DNA of 64,000 nt from Actinocorallia herbida (lineage in GTDB: Bacteria; Actinomycetota; Actinomycetes; Streptosporangiales; Streptosporangiaceae), in the NCBI RefSeq assembly GCF_003751225.1, contig NZ_RJKE01000001.1, forward strand, positions 3,906,001 to 3,970,000. Direction: 5' to 3'. Within the stretch, counting starts at the first letter, position 1. Every line of letters begins with the position of its first letter. The notes beneath the pieces were generated by a model. That model worked only from the letters and a program-made list of their open reading frames with translations. It did no database searches and was not told where the DNA came from. This document shows, piece after piece, positions 1 through 8,973 of this stretch. The position numbers and the translations under genes are program-made.

Positions 1-2972
1 GCCGCGGAACCCACCCGGACGGGGAAGCGGACGAGCGGGAATCCCGTCGTCTCCCGTTCGGCACGCCGCAGGTCCTGGCGGAAGACGTTCCAGTCCTGGT
101 GCACCGCGGGCAGGCCCATGAGCTGGAGGTCGAGCTCGGCCCTGACCACGGCGAGCGCGGTCGCCGTCAGCGGGCCCTGGAGGTAGTCGGCGGGCTCCAC
201 TCCGGCGAGCAGCGCGTCGAGGTCGCCGAGCAGCACGCCGAGCCGTTCGCGGCCCGCGTCGCGGAGGGCGGCGGCGACGGCCCGCAGCCGGGGGTGGGCG
301 ATGGCGTCCGCGGTCGGGGTGTCTCCCCCCGGCGCGGGCAGCCACGGGGCGGGCCCGGGTCCCGGCGCGGCCACGAGGGAGCCGAGCGGGGTGCCGTCGG
401 CGGCGAAGAAGGCGAGGGCGTCGTCGAGGCCGTCGGGCATGACCCAGCCGCAGACCGGCGAGGTGGTCGGGACGTCGTTCATCTCGCGCAGGTCGTGGTC
501 GGCGTCGAGCCAGCGGAAGGCGAGCCGGGCGGGCTGGGCCAGCCGGGGCGGGAGCGCCGCCCAGCCGGGCCGGTCCGGGACGCGCAGCCGGGTGGACGTG
601 GTGATCTGCTCGGTGTCGACCTCGTGCGGGATGCCGAAGTTGTCGATGATCCGCAGCCGTCGGATCCGCAGTGCGCCCGTCCGGATCGGGGTGAAGTCGC
701 CGAGCGGGTGCGGGGCGTGCAGGGCGTCCGGCCCGACCGCCTCGGCGACGGCCGCGGCGAAGCGCCGGTGGTCGGGGAAACCGAGCGGGTCGGCGACGGG
801 CAGCTGGCGGGTGAGGCGGCGCATGAGCAGGGCGTCGTTGAAGCCGCCGAGCACCTGGGCGAGGTTGTCGTGCTCGTGCTCGCTCAGGTGGGCGTGGATC
901 GCGACGAGGGTGCGCAGCCGACGGTCTGGGCCGTGCGCGGCGTACCAGTCGAGGACCGCGCCGGGGGATCTCAGGAACTCCTCGGGCGCCGTCGCAGCGC
1001 CGGTCGCCTCGGTGTAGGGGGCGAGGATCGTGCCCGAGAGGTAGCGCAGCACCCGGGCGGACAGGACGGGCCGCGGGCCGGGTGACAGCACGGTCGAGCC
1101 GGAGTAGACGTTCGCCGCCTTGACGGGCGTGCCGTGTCCAGGGCGGACGTGCAGGTCGACGTCGCCGAGGGTGTGGTTCGCGGTGAGGTAGGCCGGGTCG
1201 TAGTCGCGCAGGCCGCCGTCGAGGTTGCCGCCCGGCCCGACCGGGAAGAACTCGGCCTCCCACTCCAGCAGCACCGGATGCCAGGGAGCGTGCGTCCAGA
1301 CGGTGTCGCGGGGACTGGGGGCGGCGACCGGGTGCCGGAGCAGCGTGAGGTTCGTGAAGTCGTCCACCCGTGCGGTCCGGCAGGCCAGGAGCCCGTCGGG
1401 CCGGTCCGCGCCGTCCCGGCCGTGCCGGTCGCTGGGGGTGGCGGCATCGCCGGTGAGCAGGACGACGGGTTCCGCCGGCACGTGGTGGCCGGGCGCGGGG
1501 ACCCGCGCCAGGACGAACTCGGCGGCGACGGGGCGGGCCTCGGCCGCGTTGACCACGGAGAGCGCGGCGAGCAGCGCGGCGCGGGCGGCGGCGAGCGCTC
1601 CGGCGAGCGTGCCGGGGGCGGCCTCGGGGCCTCGGCCCGTCCGTGCCGCTCGGTCGGCGAGTGACGCGATCTCGCGCTCCAGGAAGAAGCGGACCTCGTC
1701 GGGGTCGGGGTAGGAGTCGCGGGCGGTGTCGGGCGGGTAGGCGCAGAGCTGGTATCTGTGCCAGTCCATGAACAGCCGCTCGCGCCGTGACCGCAGCTCC
1801 TGTCCGGCCCGGTCGTAGGCCTCCTGGGCGGCGTTGAGCCCGTCGAGCAGGTCGCCGATCGCGTGCGGGAGCCGGAGCGCCTCGCGGCGCTGGCGCACCG
1901 CGGGCTCGGCGGGCCCGTCCGCGCGCCGCACCGTCCACAGCGTGCCCGAGGGGACGGCGCGGAAGCCCGCGGCGTGCCGCGCCGCGGCGAGGGCCGGCCC
2001 GGCGTCCAGGGGCCGCGACTCCAGCTCCGCGGCGAAGGACAGGGACTCGAGCAGCTCCTCCACCTCGTCCGCGGTCACGCCGGGCAGCGCCGTCCCGGCA
2101 AGGGTCTCGCCCAGGTGCGCGGCGAGCGCCTCGGTGGGGCTGAGCCCGACGCAGACGCCGGAGTCGCCCGTGCGGAGGGGGCTCACAGGGTCGACGTCGG
2201 GCCGGAAGACGACCCGGGCGGAGCAGACCGTCCGCGTCGGCCGGGGCGCCGCCGGGTGGACGCTCCAGCCCAGGTCGGTGGCGAGCCGGTCCCGCCAGTC
2301 CGTGCCGGTGAGCGCGGTCACGGGGTCCTGGCGGGGGTCGGCGTACCAGCCGACCACGTCATAGGAGAGCAGCGCTTCGGGGGACAGGCCGGTGATGGCC
2401 GGGTCGTGGAACCCGAAGACGCTGCGGCAGTCGGGGTAGAAGGCCGCGAAGGCGGGCTCCCCGTACCCCACCGCCGTCAGCGGCCGCACTCTGTCCCCGC
2501 CCCCGCTCTCCCTCCACTGGGACAGGGGCGTCTTCCGTCCCAGCCGCCGGAAGGGGAGCCCTCCGGCCTCGGAACCGGTGACGGGATAGGTGACGCCGTC
2601 CCCCGCGTCGTCGAAGAGGTCGCTGTCGACCACCCACTGCGCGTCGACCCGCCCGCGCCGCGTCCGGGTGACCAGCCACCGGTTCGGCACCGTCGGCACG
2701 GAGGTCTCCCCGTCCCGCTGGACGTGCCGGGTCAACCCGTCGGGCAGCGTCCAGTGCAGGTGCAGTCCCGCGGCCAGCCGGAAGTCCCCGTCCTGAAAGG
2801 GCCGGGCGGTGACGCGCTCGCCGAGGTAGGGCGACTGCGGATGGACGTCCCGGCCGGTGTCCGGGTCCACATGGGGGAGGAGGCCGAAGTCCGCGTGCGC
2901 GCCCACCGCAGGCGTGTCGATCGCCAGGAAGAGCGCGTCCAGCCGGACCGGCACCACAAGGATCTCAGCCAC
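1..2972 (-). CDS. Giant uncharacterised protein, C-terminus beyond the window
   Basis: I read one uninterrupted minus-strand frame from a GTG at 2972 to the left edge (about 990 residues, no stop, so partial). The start is preceded by a GGAGG four bases upstream. No signal peptide or membrane segment is visible, so it is probably cytoplasmic. Recurrent local motifs such as LHLHWTLPDGL, VPNRWLVTR, VCGWVMPDGLDD and WHPVLLEWEAEFFP look like a real, conserved family; from memory similar strings occur in large hypothetical proteins of bacteria with no assigned function. Third codon positions are nearly all G/C, which supports coding. I do not assign a function. It lies 124 bases downstream of the antiporter gene on the same strand and may be its transcriptional neighbour. 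Confidence is high that it is a gene, low for any role. Confidence 0.85.
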   Translation of the reverse strand, partial: MAEILVVPVRLDALFLAIDTPAVGAHADFGLLPHVDPDTGRDVHPQSPYLGERVTARPFQDGDFRLAAGLHLHWTLPDGLTRHVQRDGETSVPTVPNRWLVTRTRRGRVDAQWVVDSDLFDDAGDGVTYPVTGSEAGGLPFRRLGRKTPLSQWRESGGGDRVRPLTAVGYGEPAFAAFYPDCRSVFGFHDPAITGLSPEALLSYDVVGWYADPRQDPVTALTGTDWRDRLATDLGWSVHPAAPRPTRTVCSARVVFRPDVDPVSPLRTGDSGVCVGLSPTEALAAHLGETLAGTALPGVTADEVEELLESLSFAAELESRPLDAGPALAAARHAAGFRAVPSGTLWTVRRADGPAEPAVRQRREALRLPHAIGDLLDGLNAAQEAYDRAGQELRSRRERLFMDWHRYQLCAYPPDTARDSYPDPDEVRFFLEREIASLADRAARTGRGPEAAPGTLAGALAAARAALLAALSVVNAAEARPVAAEFVLARVPAPGHHVPAEPVVLLTGDAATPSDRHGRDGADRPDGLLACRTARVDDFTNLTLLRHPVAAPSPRDTVWTHAPWHPVLLEWEAEFFPVGPGGNLDGGLRDYDPAYLTANHTLGDVDLHVRPGHGTPVKAANVYSGSTVLSPGPRPVLSARVLRYLSGTILAPYTEATGAATAPEEFLRSPGAVLDWYAAHGPDRRLRTLVAIHAHLSEHEHDNLAQVLGGFNDALLMRRLTRQLPVADPLGFPDHRRFAAAVAEAVGPDALHAPHPLGDFTPIRTGALRIRRLRIIDNFGIPHEVDTEQITTSTRLRVPDRPGWAALPPRLAQPARLAFRWLDADHDLREMNDVPTTSPVCGWVMPDGLDDALAFFAADGTPLGSLVAAPGPGPAPWLPAPGGDTPTADAIAHPRLRAVAAALRDAGRERLGVLLGDLDALLAGVEPADYLQGPLTATALAVVRAELDLQLMGLPAVHQDWNVFRQDLRRAERETTGFPLVRFPVRVGSA

Positions 2973-3096
2973 GCAACCTCCGCTCCAGGCCCGTCTCGCC
3001 GCGAAATCTATACCTTCTGTCACGAGACGTGAGGTAAGAGTTATATGCCGGTTCGATTAGGGAATTGGCCCATGTTCACTAGATGCGCGGCGTCGG

Positions 3097-4341
3097 CTAC
3101 CGAGGGTGGCGGGCGCCGTAGGCGGCGGCGAGAGGGCGGGCGGTGAGGCCGTGCGCCAGGACGCTGAGCAGGACCGTGCAGCCGATGACGGTGACGGCGT
3201 CGTCGGCGTCGGGGCCGAGTTCTTCGAGGGCGATCAGGGCGAAGACGAGGGAGGCCAGGCCGCGGGGGCCGAACCAGCCGAGGAAGAGGACCGAGGAACG
3301 GTCGAGACCGGCGCCGAGGGTGACGAGGGCGACCGGGAGCATGCGCACGACGGTCAGGCTGAGCACCGCGTACAGGACGGTCGGCGGGCCGATCCGCGAG
3401 GCCATGATGGGGAGGACGATGACGCCGAACGCCAGCCAGACCAGCAGGGACACCAGCCGTCCGGTCTGCTCCAGGTAGGCGAGTTCGGCGGGCCCGCGCG
3501 GCCCGGCGGCCGCGCCGAACGCCAGGCCCGCGCAGAAGGCCGCGATGAAGCCGTTGCCGTGCAGGGCGACCGCGCCCGTGTAGGCGAGCACGGCGAGCGC
3601 GAGGACCGCGATGCCGGTGAAGTCCTCCGAGGCCCACTCCCTGCGCCGCGCCGCCCGCAGCAGCCCGCCGCCCGCCGGCCCGAGCACCGCGCCGACGACG
3701 AGGCCGAGGGCGAGTTCGACGAGCGCCATGCCCAGGGTGGGCGCGCCGCGGACGGCCTCCGCCGACGCGGCCCCGGCGAGCGCGAACATGACGACGGGGG
3801 TCGCGATCCCGTCGTTGAGCCCGCTCTCCACGGTGATGAGCCGCCGCATGCGCGGGGGCACCCGGGGGTTCGTCACGACGGGGAGCCCGAGCGCGGCGTC
3901 GGTGGGCGCGAGCGCGGCGCCCACCAGCAGCGCGAGCCACAGCTCAAGGCCGGGGAAGAACCAGGACGCGAGCCCCCAGCCCGTGAGGATCGTCAGCGGG
4001 AGCCCGACGCACAGCAGCCGCGCGTACACCCCCCGGTCCGCGCGGACCTCGCGCCACGGCACCCCCGCCGCGTCGGAGAACAGCACCCAGACGAGGGTGA
4101 CCTCGACCAGAGGCCGGAGCGCCTCCGGGGCGGTGGGCCCGGCGACCGTCCCCGTCGCCGCCAGCAGTCCCCCGACGGCCACGAACACGATCGGCGCGGT
4201 CAGGTCGGCCCGCTCCAGCCGCGAGGACACCAGCCCCCACCCGAAGATCACCAGCACGACGACCGTGACCGCCCCCACGCCCAAGGCCCCCTCCGCCCCC
4301 GCGCCCCGCCCTTTTTTCGCCCGTGCCCGCACCCGGCCCAC
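3097..4341 (-). CDS. Cation:proton antiporter (NhaP/CPA1-type)
   Basis: Encodes a protein of up to 414 residues made of about a dozen hydrophobic segments. It carries the antiporter core signature ALAPTDAALGLPVVTNPRVP followed by an ESGLNDG motif, whose acidic residues in this family sit in the ion-binding site. It should exchange cytoplasmic Na+ or K+ for H+ at the inner membrane. The GTG at 4341 gives a basic hydrophilic leader and has no clear ribosome site; a TTG at 4284 or a GTG at 4278, just after a GGAGGGG, may be the true start. It lies 55 bases downstream of the phosphatase-fold gene and has no accessory subunit genes, so it is likely a stand-alone transporter. The exact ion cannot be read from sequence. 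Confidence 0.88.
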   Translation of the reverse strand: MGRVRARAKKGRGAGAEGALGVGAVTVVVLVIFGWGLVSSRLERADLTAPIVFVAVGGLLAATGTVAGPTAPEALRPLVEVTLVWVLFSDAAGVPWREVRADRGVYARLLCVGLPLTILTGWGLASWFFPGLELWLALLVGAALAPTDAALGLPVVTNPRVPPRMRRLITVESGLNDGIATPVVMFALAGAASAEAVRGAPTLGMALVELALGLVVGAVLGPAGGGLLRAARRREWASEDFTGIAVLALAVLAYTGAVALHGNGFIAAFCAGLAFGAAAGPRGPAELAYLEQTGRLVSLLVWLAFGVIVLPIMASRIGPPTVLYAVLSLTVVRMLPVALVTLGAGLDRSSVLFLGWFGPRGLASLVFALIALEELGPDADDAVTVIGCTVLLSVLAHGLTARPLAAAYGARHPR

Positions 4342-4396
4342 GCCACACCCACCGGTGGTCCGCGCGGTGTCTCCCGACCCGCGCGCCGAGGGCCCG

Positions 4397-5374
4397 TCAG
4401 TCGGATTCGGTGACCTTCAGGGTGATGGGGAAATGGTCGGAGAACCCGGACTCGTTGACCTTTTTCCCCATGCCGCCGAAAGGGACGGGGGCGGGGTAGG
4501 CGCCGGTGCTGAAGGTGCCGGGGAAACGGAGGATGCGCACGGATTCGGGGTGGACCCGGAGCGGGGATCGGGGACGGGCCATGGGGGCGTTGACGATGAA
4601 CTGGTCGAGCAGGTTCGGTTCGTTGTTGAAGTAGAAAGTGCCGTCGGGGACGCCCATCTGAGGCCACATGAGGTTCCACAGGCGGGGCGTGTCGGCTTCG
4701 AGGACCCGGCGCCGCTGGCGGGTGCTGAGGGCGTGCACGACCAGCGAGGTGTCGAACGGCTCGTCGTTGAAGTCGCCCATCGCGAGTACCGGCGTGTCGG
4801 GGCCGTGCTCCTCCAGGGTGCGCTGGTGGAAGTAGGACAGGGTCTCGCCGGCGATGTGCCGGTAGCCCGCGGACTCGGCCGCGCCGCCGCTGCGTGAGGG
4901 CCAGTGGTTGCCGAACACCGCCCACGTGCGACCCCGCCTGGTCCGGAAGTTGACCTGCACGATCTCCCGGGTCGCGTTCCGGCGCATCACCACATGGAAG
5001 AACACCTGCCCGTCGGGCACCTCGAACAGGGCCGGATCGTAGAGGAACGCGACGTCGATGCCCCGCGCGTCACCGGTGTCGGCGTGCACGATCGCGTACC
5101 GGCGCCCCGGCAGCCGGTGGTGCACCGCCGCGGCCAGCCGCTCCAGGACGAACAGGTTCTCGACCTCGCACACCCCGAGCAGATCCGGTCCGGCGCCGTC
5201 CTTCATCTGCGCGATGACCGACGCCAACCGCTCGATCTTCAGATCGCGCAATCGCGGCGTCCACCCCGTGATGTCATCCTTGATGACCCGCGCCAGCCGT
5301 TCCGACCGGCGCGGCGAATTCTCCTCGTCAAAAAGGTTCTCGACATTCCACCAGGCCACGTCATAGTCGTCCAC
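4397..5374 (-). CDS. Endonuclease/exonuclease/phosphatase (EEP) family hydrolase
   Basis: A 325-residue protein with the ordered EEP motifs: WNVENLFDEE at the N-terminus, VCEVEN (metal-binding Glu), GNHWPSRSGG, MGDFNDEPFD (Asp/Asn pair) and a C-terminal SDHFPI (catalytic His). These build a divalent-metal phosphoesterase site like that of DNase I or exonuclease III relatives. The open frame extends upstream to 5488, but the GTG at 5374 has GAGGAG seven bases before it and begins exactly at the fold, so I choose it. No signal peptide is seen with that start, so it is probably cytoplasmic. The substrate (nucleic acid, lipid or sugar phosphate) cannot be told from sequence. Confidence 0.9.
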   Translation of the reverse strand: MDDYDVAWWNVENLFDEENSPRRSERLARVIKDDITGWTPRLRDLKIERLASVIAQMKDGAGPDLLGVCEVENLFVLERLAAAVHHRLPGRRYAIVHADTGDARGIDVAFLYDPALFEVPDGQVFFHVVMRRNATREIVQVNFRTRRGRTWAVFGNHWPSRSGGAAESAGYRHIAGETLSYFHQRTLEEHGPDTPVLAMGDFNDEPFDTSLVVHALSTRQRRRVLEADTPRLWNLMWPQMGVPDGTFYFNNEPNLLDQFIVNAPMARPRSPLRVHPESVRILRFPGTFSTGAYPAPVPFGGMGKKVNESGFSDHFPITLKVTESD

Positions 5375-5503
5375 CGCTGCACTCCTCAGCCGGCCCGATG
5401 CGACCCCGCACCCGAATTTTACCCGCGCAGCGCCACTTCGACCGGACGGCTTTGTGGATAGCGTGATACGAGCTTTGGCCGAGGCCACCGGTGCCCGGAC
5501 GGG

Positions 5504-6247
5504 TCAGACGCCCAGGTCCAGGGTGACGAGGTCGGACCAGGCGGCGAGACCGCCCGGATGGCGTGCGACCAGGTGGAATTCCAGGGTGTCCGTGCCGAAT
5601 CCGGTGCCGTCCCAGGTGTAGGTGCCGTCGGGGCCGGTGTAGAGGTAGCCGTAGCCCGACCATTCGTCCTCGGAGTCGGCAGGACGGGCGTAGACCGTGA
5701 CGGAGCCCGACGGGTCGGGCTGCCAGGTCCCGCAGGTCTTGACCTCGACGAGACCGGTCAGGGTCGGCGGCGTGGTGGAGGTCGCGGAGTCGGCGCTGAC
5801 CGAGACGCGAAGATCGCTCGCCGTGCCGGACGTCGGCGGGACGAAGCCGGGCTGGAGGACGACGGTCTCGGAGACGGCATGCGGGTTCGCGCCGCCGTAG
5901 TAGGCGATGACGTAGAACTCGGTGGCGCGCTGGATCGGCGCCGGCCACGAGAAGGTGCCGACGTCGGCCGTCGCCGGCACGGCGTCGTAGGCGATCCAAG
6001 GGGCGTCGGGCAGGTCGGTGGGACGGCCGAACACGTTGACCATGACCTGGGGCGCCGCGCCGATCGTGCCCCAGACGCCGTCGCGTTGGAGTTCGACCAG
6101 GCCGGTCAGGGTCGGCGGGCCGGAACAGCCCGCGGGAACCGCGGTGAGGGACGCCCGCATCCCGGTGATCGCGGCCGAGGCCGGCACCGGGAGGAGCAGG
6201 ACGACGGCCGCCGCGAGGGCGATGACGAAAGCCGTGAACGCGCGCAT
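5504..6247 (-). CDS. Small secreted protein with two Ig-like repeats
   Basis: A 247-residue protein starting MRAFTAFVIALAAAVVLLL and ending its signal peptide near PASA-A. The mature part has two similar halves, each containing a TLTGLVE(L/V) strand, a GTW or GVW turn and a long region rich in Tyr, Pro and Gly, which suggests two tandem beta-sandwich domains. No catalytic motif is evident. I prefer the ATG at 6247 (GGCGG five bases upstream) to the in-frame GTG at 6277. It is transcribed away from the PAS kinase gene, sharing a roughly 210-base divergent promoter region. The role is unknown; extracellular structural or adhesive function is only inference. Confidence 0.75.
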   Translation of the reverse strand: MRAFTAFVIALAAAVVLLLPVPASAAITGMRASLTAVPAGCSGPPTLTGLVELQRDGVWGTIGAAPQVMVNVFGRPTDLPDAPWIAYDAVPATADVGTFSWPAPIQRATEFYVIAYYGGANPHAVSETVVLQPGFVPPTSGTASDLRVSVSADSATSTTPPTLTGLVEVKTCGTWQPDPSGSVTVYARPADSEDEWSGYGYLYTGPDGTYTWDGTGFGTDTLEFHLVARHPGGLAAWSDLVTLDLGV

Positions 6248-6461
6248 GTAGTCCGCCTTGCCGTAGATCGGAAACACCTCACCGAGATCTACAGCGGTGG
6301 TCCGGTCCCGCCTGTGGAAAATGACGCACTCTCCCGAAATGGCCGGGTCCGGTGTGGCGCACAGGGCGTGAGATCTACCTGGTCTTCGCCCTGGGGTGGG
6401 GGGGATGTGCCGGAAAGGGCGCTTGTATTGACTTGGGGTGTGAGGGCCGTGGGAGGGCGGT

Positions 6462-7667
6462 ATGGCGAAGACCGAGGCGGAGGTCCTGTTCGAGGCCGTC
6501 GCGGCGCCCCTGGCTTATCTGTCGGTCGAGCTGGTGTATCTCAAGGTGAACCGGGCGTATGAGCGGACGACGGGGCGGTCCAGGGAGGGCCTGCTGGGGC
6601 GGTCGGTGGCGGAGTTGTTCCCCGGTGACGAGGCGGGGGAGGAGTACCTCGCGCTGCTGGACTCGATGGAGCGGGTGCTGACGGATCGCGAGACGGACAT
6701 CATGGCCGTGCACCGGCACGATGTGGAGGAGCCGGGCAGTCCCGGGGTGCTGCGGGAGCGCTACTGGAACATCACGAACACCCCGATCTTCGACGAAGAA
6801 GGGAAGATCGTCGGGATCCTCAACCAGCCGCAGGAGGTGACCACGTTCGTCCGGCGGGAACCCGACTCGGCGGAGTTCCCCGAGGAACGGGTGGAGACGC
6901 TCGAGGCGCACATGCTCGCCCAGACCAGCCAGCTGCACGAGGTCAACCAGCGGCTGCGGCGCGCCCAGGTCAAGGAGCGCCGGGTCTCGGACGCGCTCCG
7001 CAAGGCGGTCCAGGAGCAACGCGAGGCTGTCGCCGACGCCTCCCACGATCTGCGCGGCCCGCTCACCGGCCTGCTGACCCGGCTCCAGGTCGCCCTCGAC
7101 GACCCTGACGCCGACCCCCGCGAGACCCTGCTCGCCACGCTCCAGGACGCCGAGCGGCTCGGCGACATCGTCGGCGACCTGCTGGAACTGGCCAGACTCG
7201 AGGCCGGGGTGCCCGCGGACACCGAGCCCGTCGACCTTCCGGTGCTGGTCGGTGGCGAACTCGTCCACCTCGCGCCGCGCAAGACCGTCCGCACCCACCT
7301 GGACGTCGGGGTGATCGTCGACGCCTCCCGCGTCCGGCTGGCCCGCCTGGTGGGCAACCTGCTGGCCAACGCCGAACGGCACGCCGCGTCCCGCATCGAG
7401 GTGGCGGTCCTCGTCCGGGACCGCCAGGCCGTCCTCGAGGTGATGGACGACGGCCCCGGCATCCCCGACCCCGACAAGGAGGCCGTCTTCCGCCGCTTCT
7501 ACCGCCGCGCCGACGCTCGCCGCCTGGACCCGGGAGGCACCGGCCTCGGCCTCCCCATCGCCCGCCAGATCGCCGAGTCCCACGGCGGCACCCTCCAGGC
7601 CACCGACCGCCCCGACGACCTCCCCGGCGCCTGCCTCACCCTCCGGCTCCCCCTCCACCGACCCTGA
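6462..7667 (+). CDS. PAS-domain sensor histidine kinase (orphan, soluble)
   Basis: A 401-residue kinase. Residues about 5-120 form a PAS-like sensor (FEAVAAPLAYL, VNRAYERTTGRS, YWNITNTPIFDE). A helical linker follows, then a HisKA dimerisation domain with the phospho-acceptor His in ADASHDLRGPLTG, and a HATPase domain with N-box NLLANAERHA, G1 box DDGPGIPD and G2 box GTGLGLPIAR. No membrane segment is present, so it should sense an internal signal such as redox, ligand or light. GGGAGGGCGG precedes the ATG. There is no response regulator within 4 kb, so the partner is unknown. It ends in a perfect hairpin at 7689. Confidence 0.92.
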   Translation: MAKTEAEVLFEAVAAPLAYLSVELVYLKVNRAYERTTGRSREGLLGRSVAELFPGDEAGEEYLALLDSMERVLTDRETDIMAVHRHDVEEPGSPGVLRERYWNITNTPIFDEEGKIVGILNQPQEVTTFVRREPDSAEFPEERVETLEAHMLAQTSQLHEVNQRLRRAQVKERRVSDALRKAVQEQREAVADASHDLRGPLTGLLTRLQVALDDPDADPRETLLATLQDAERLGDIVGDLLELARLEAGVPADTEPVDLPVLVGGELVHLAPRKTVRTHLDVGVIVDASRVRLARLVGNLLANAERHAASRIEVAVLVRDRQAVLEVMDDGPGIPDPDKEAVFRRFYRRADARRLDPGGTGLGLPIARQIAESHGGTLQATDRPDDLPGACLTLRLPLHRP

Positions 7668-7688
7668 CACCCTGGTCCCGGAAAGCGC

Positions 7689-7722
7689 CGTGGCGCCCGC
7701 AGCCGGAACTGCGGGCGCCACG
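7689..7722. terminator. Perfect 14-bp hairpin after the PAS kinase
   Basis: Arms 7689-7702 and 7709-7722 are exact reverse complements (14 bp) around a 6-base loop. It sits 21 bases after the kinase stop codon. No U-tract follows, as is common for actinomycete terminators. Confidence 0.8.
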
Positions 7723-7971
7723 GGTGTCCCGCGGTCAGGGGAGGACGGTCACTCGGGCGGTCGGGGAGCCGTCGATCTCGACGTTCAGGAGGCCGTCGAG
7801 ATCGACGGGTTCCCGGCCGCGAGGGCGATCGCGGTGACCGCGCCACCCCAGGCCGGCGTTCGTGCTGCGCTCCTGCGCCGGAAAAGGGCTCGGCGGGGGG
7901 AACCGAACGGGGTCGGGTGGCATCGAAGCAATACGTATGACGGAAGAGCGGCAGCGGCGGAGGAGATGGCG
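7723..7971. other. Non-coding interval with a second hairpin
   Basis: About 250 bases between the kinase terminator and the small-gene pair. A 15-bp perfect inverted repeat (7769-7783 with 7794-7808, 10-base loop) lies in it. On the minus strand a short open stretch ends at 7735 with residues DGSPTARVTVLP, which resembles a protein tail but has no start or domain, so I do not call it. The remainder must contain the promoter for the gene at 7972; I see no confident -10/-35 pair. Confidence 0.5.
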
Positions 7972-8421
7972 ATGGGCATGTTCAAGCAGATGAAGCAGAT
8001 GGTCGGCATGGTCAACCAGGCGCCGGCGATGATCGACCAGGCCAGGCTGCTCCAGCAGCAGGCCCAGGCGGCCCAGGCGGCCCAGGCGGCGCGGCAGGCG
8101 CAGTACGGGCAAGCGGGGCGGTACGGGCAGGCCGCGCAGTTCGGCGCGCAGTTCGGCGGCATGGTCCCGCAGCCCGGCATCGCCGAGGGCGACCCGCGGC
8201 TCGCGCCGATCGAGGGCGTGACCCTGGCGGACTACGCGCGGATCTCGAAGTTCGCGGCGACCCACGGGCTCGACCTCGCCGGCCTCGGCGGCTACGTCGC
8301 CTCGCTCGGGTTCGACCCGCAGGTCTACCACCGCGCCACCGAGGCGTGGAACGCGCGCTTCAAGGGCGACATGGCGCTCGCCGCCCACTACGGCGGCCTT
8401 TACCAGGAAGCGCAGGTCTGA
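7972..8421 (+). CDS. Small helical protein, first of a pair
   Basis: A 149-residue protein beginning MGMFKQMKQMVGM, followed by a Gln/Ala-rich helical stretch (residues about 20-60, repeated QAAQAAQAA and QYGQA units) and a conserved-looking C-terminal half (GVTLADYARISKF, LGGYVASLGFDPQVYHRA). There is no signal peptide or membrane span. The ATG at 7972 is six bases after GGAGGAG; another ATG lies at 7966. The next gene starts one base after this stop codon and begins with a similar MG(M/F)FK motif, so the two are probably co-translated partners. Function unknown. Confidence 0.82.
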   Translation: MGMFKQMKQMVGMVNQAPAMIDQARLLQQQAQAAQAAQAARQAQYGQAGRYGQAAQFGAQFGGMVPQPGIAEGDPRLAPIEGVTLADYARISKFAATHGLDLAGLGGYVASLGFDPQVYHRATEAWNARFKGDMALAAHYGGLYQEAQV

Positions 8422-8422
8422 C

Positions 8423-8815
8423 ATGGGATTCTTCAAGTCGCTCAGGCAGCTCCAGCGGCAGTCCGCGGACATCCAGCGCGACTGGGACCCGGCCGCGCAG
8501 ATGCGCGCCGGCATGGCGCAGATGCAGGCGGCGACCGCGTCGCTCGCGCAGCAGAACGCGACCGCCCACCTCGCGCACACCGGCTTGCCCGGCAGCGGTA
8601 TGGTCACCGCCGTCCGGGACTCCGGAACCCGGATGAACGGGCAGCCGCTCGTCACCCTCGACCTCCTCGTGACGGTCCCCGGGCGCCCCCCGTACCCCGT
8701 CACCGTCCAGTGCGTCGTCCCCCTGATCGGCCTGCCACGCCTCGCCCCCGGACAGGACCTCCAGGTCCGCGTCGACCGGGCCCGACCCGAGTCCGTCGCC
8801 GTGATCTGGGCCTAG
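8423..8815 (+). CDS. Small protein with helical start and beta-rich tail, second of a pair
   Basis: A 130-residue protein: a helical N-terminus (MGFFKSLRQLQRQSADIQRD) and a beta-rich C-terminal part with GSGMVTAVRDSGTRMNGQP, LVTLDLLVTVPG and QVRVDRARPESVAVIW. From memory this tail pattern recurs in short actinobacterial hypothetical proteins, sometimes next to membrane domains; no activity is assigned. It starts one base after the preceding stop codon, so it is very likely coexpressed. The shared MG(M/F)FK start suggests that the two proteins belong to one assembly or descend from a duplication. Confidence 0.82.
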   Translation: MGFFKSLRQLQRQSADIQRDWDPAAQMRAGMAQMQAATASLAQQNATAHLAHTGLPGSGMVTAVRDSGTRMNGQPLVTLDLLVTVPGRPPYPVTVQCVVPLIGLPRLAPGQDLQVRVDRARPESVAVIWA

Positions 8816-8920
8816 TCCACGCCTTTCCGTCCCGCTCTCCCGCCCGGCTCATCGCGTGGCGTGGAATCCGAGGCCCGGACCGCCTACGCCGCCTCCACGG
8901 CTTTTGAAGGAGGGGATTGG

Positions 8921-8939
8921 TGGTAACACTGAGTTACCA
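8921..8939. promoter_or_regulatory. Operator-like palindrome TGGTAAC-N5-GTTACCA
   Basis: A perfect 7+7 bp inverted repeat with a 5-base spacer, 35 bases upstream of the small secreted gene at 8974, in otherwise GC-rich DNA. The geometry fits a dimeric transcription factor site; no regulator gene adjoins it. Confidence 0.55.
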
Positions 8940-8973
8940 GTGGGGATCTTAGAGGGACGGCCGGGGGTGCGGC

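Noticed and set aside
7735-7900. Minus-strand tail ending DGSPTARVTVLP
   Set aside because: Looks like a protein end, but the frame continues antisense through two real genes and no domain is visible; the inverted repeat at 7769 may explain the pattern.
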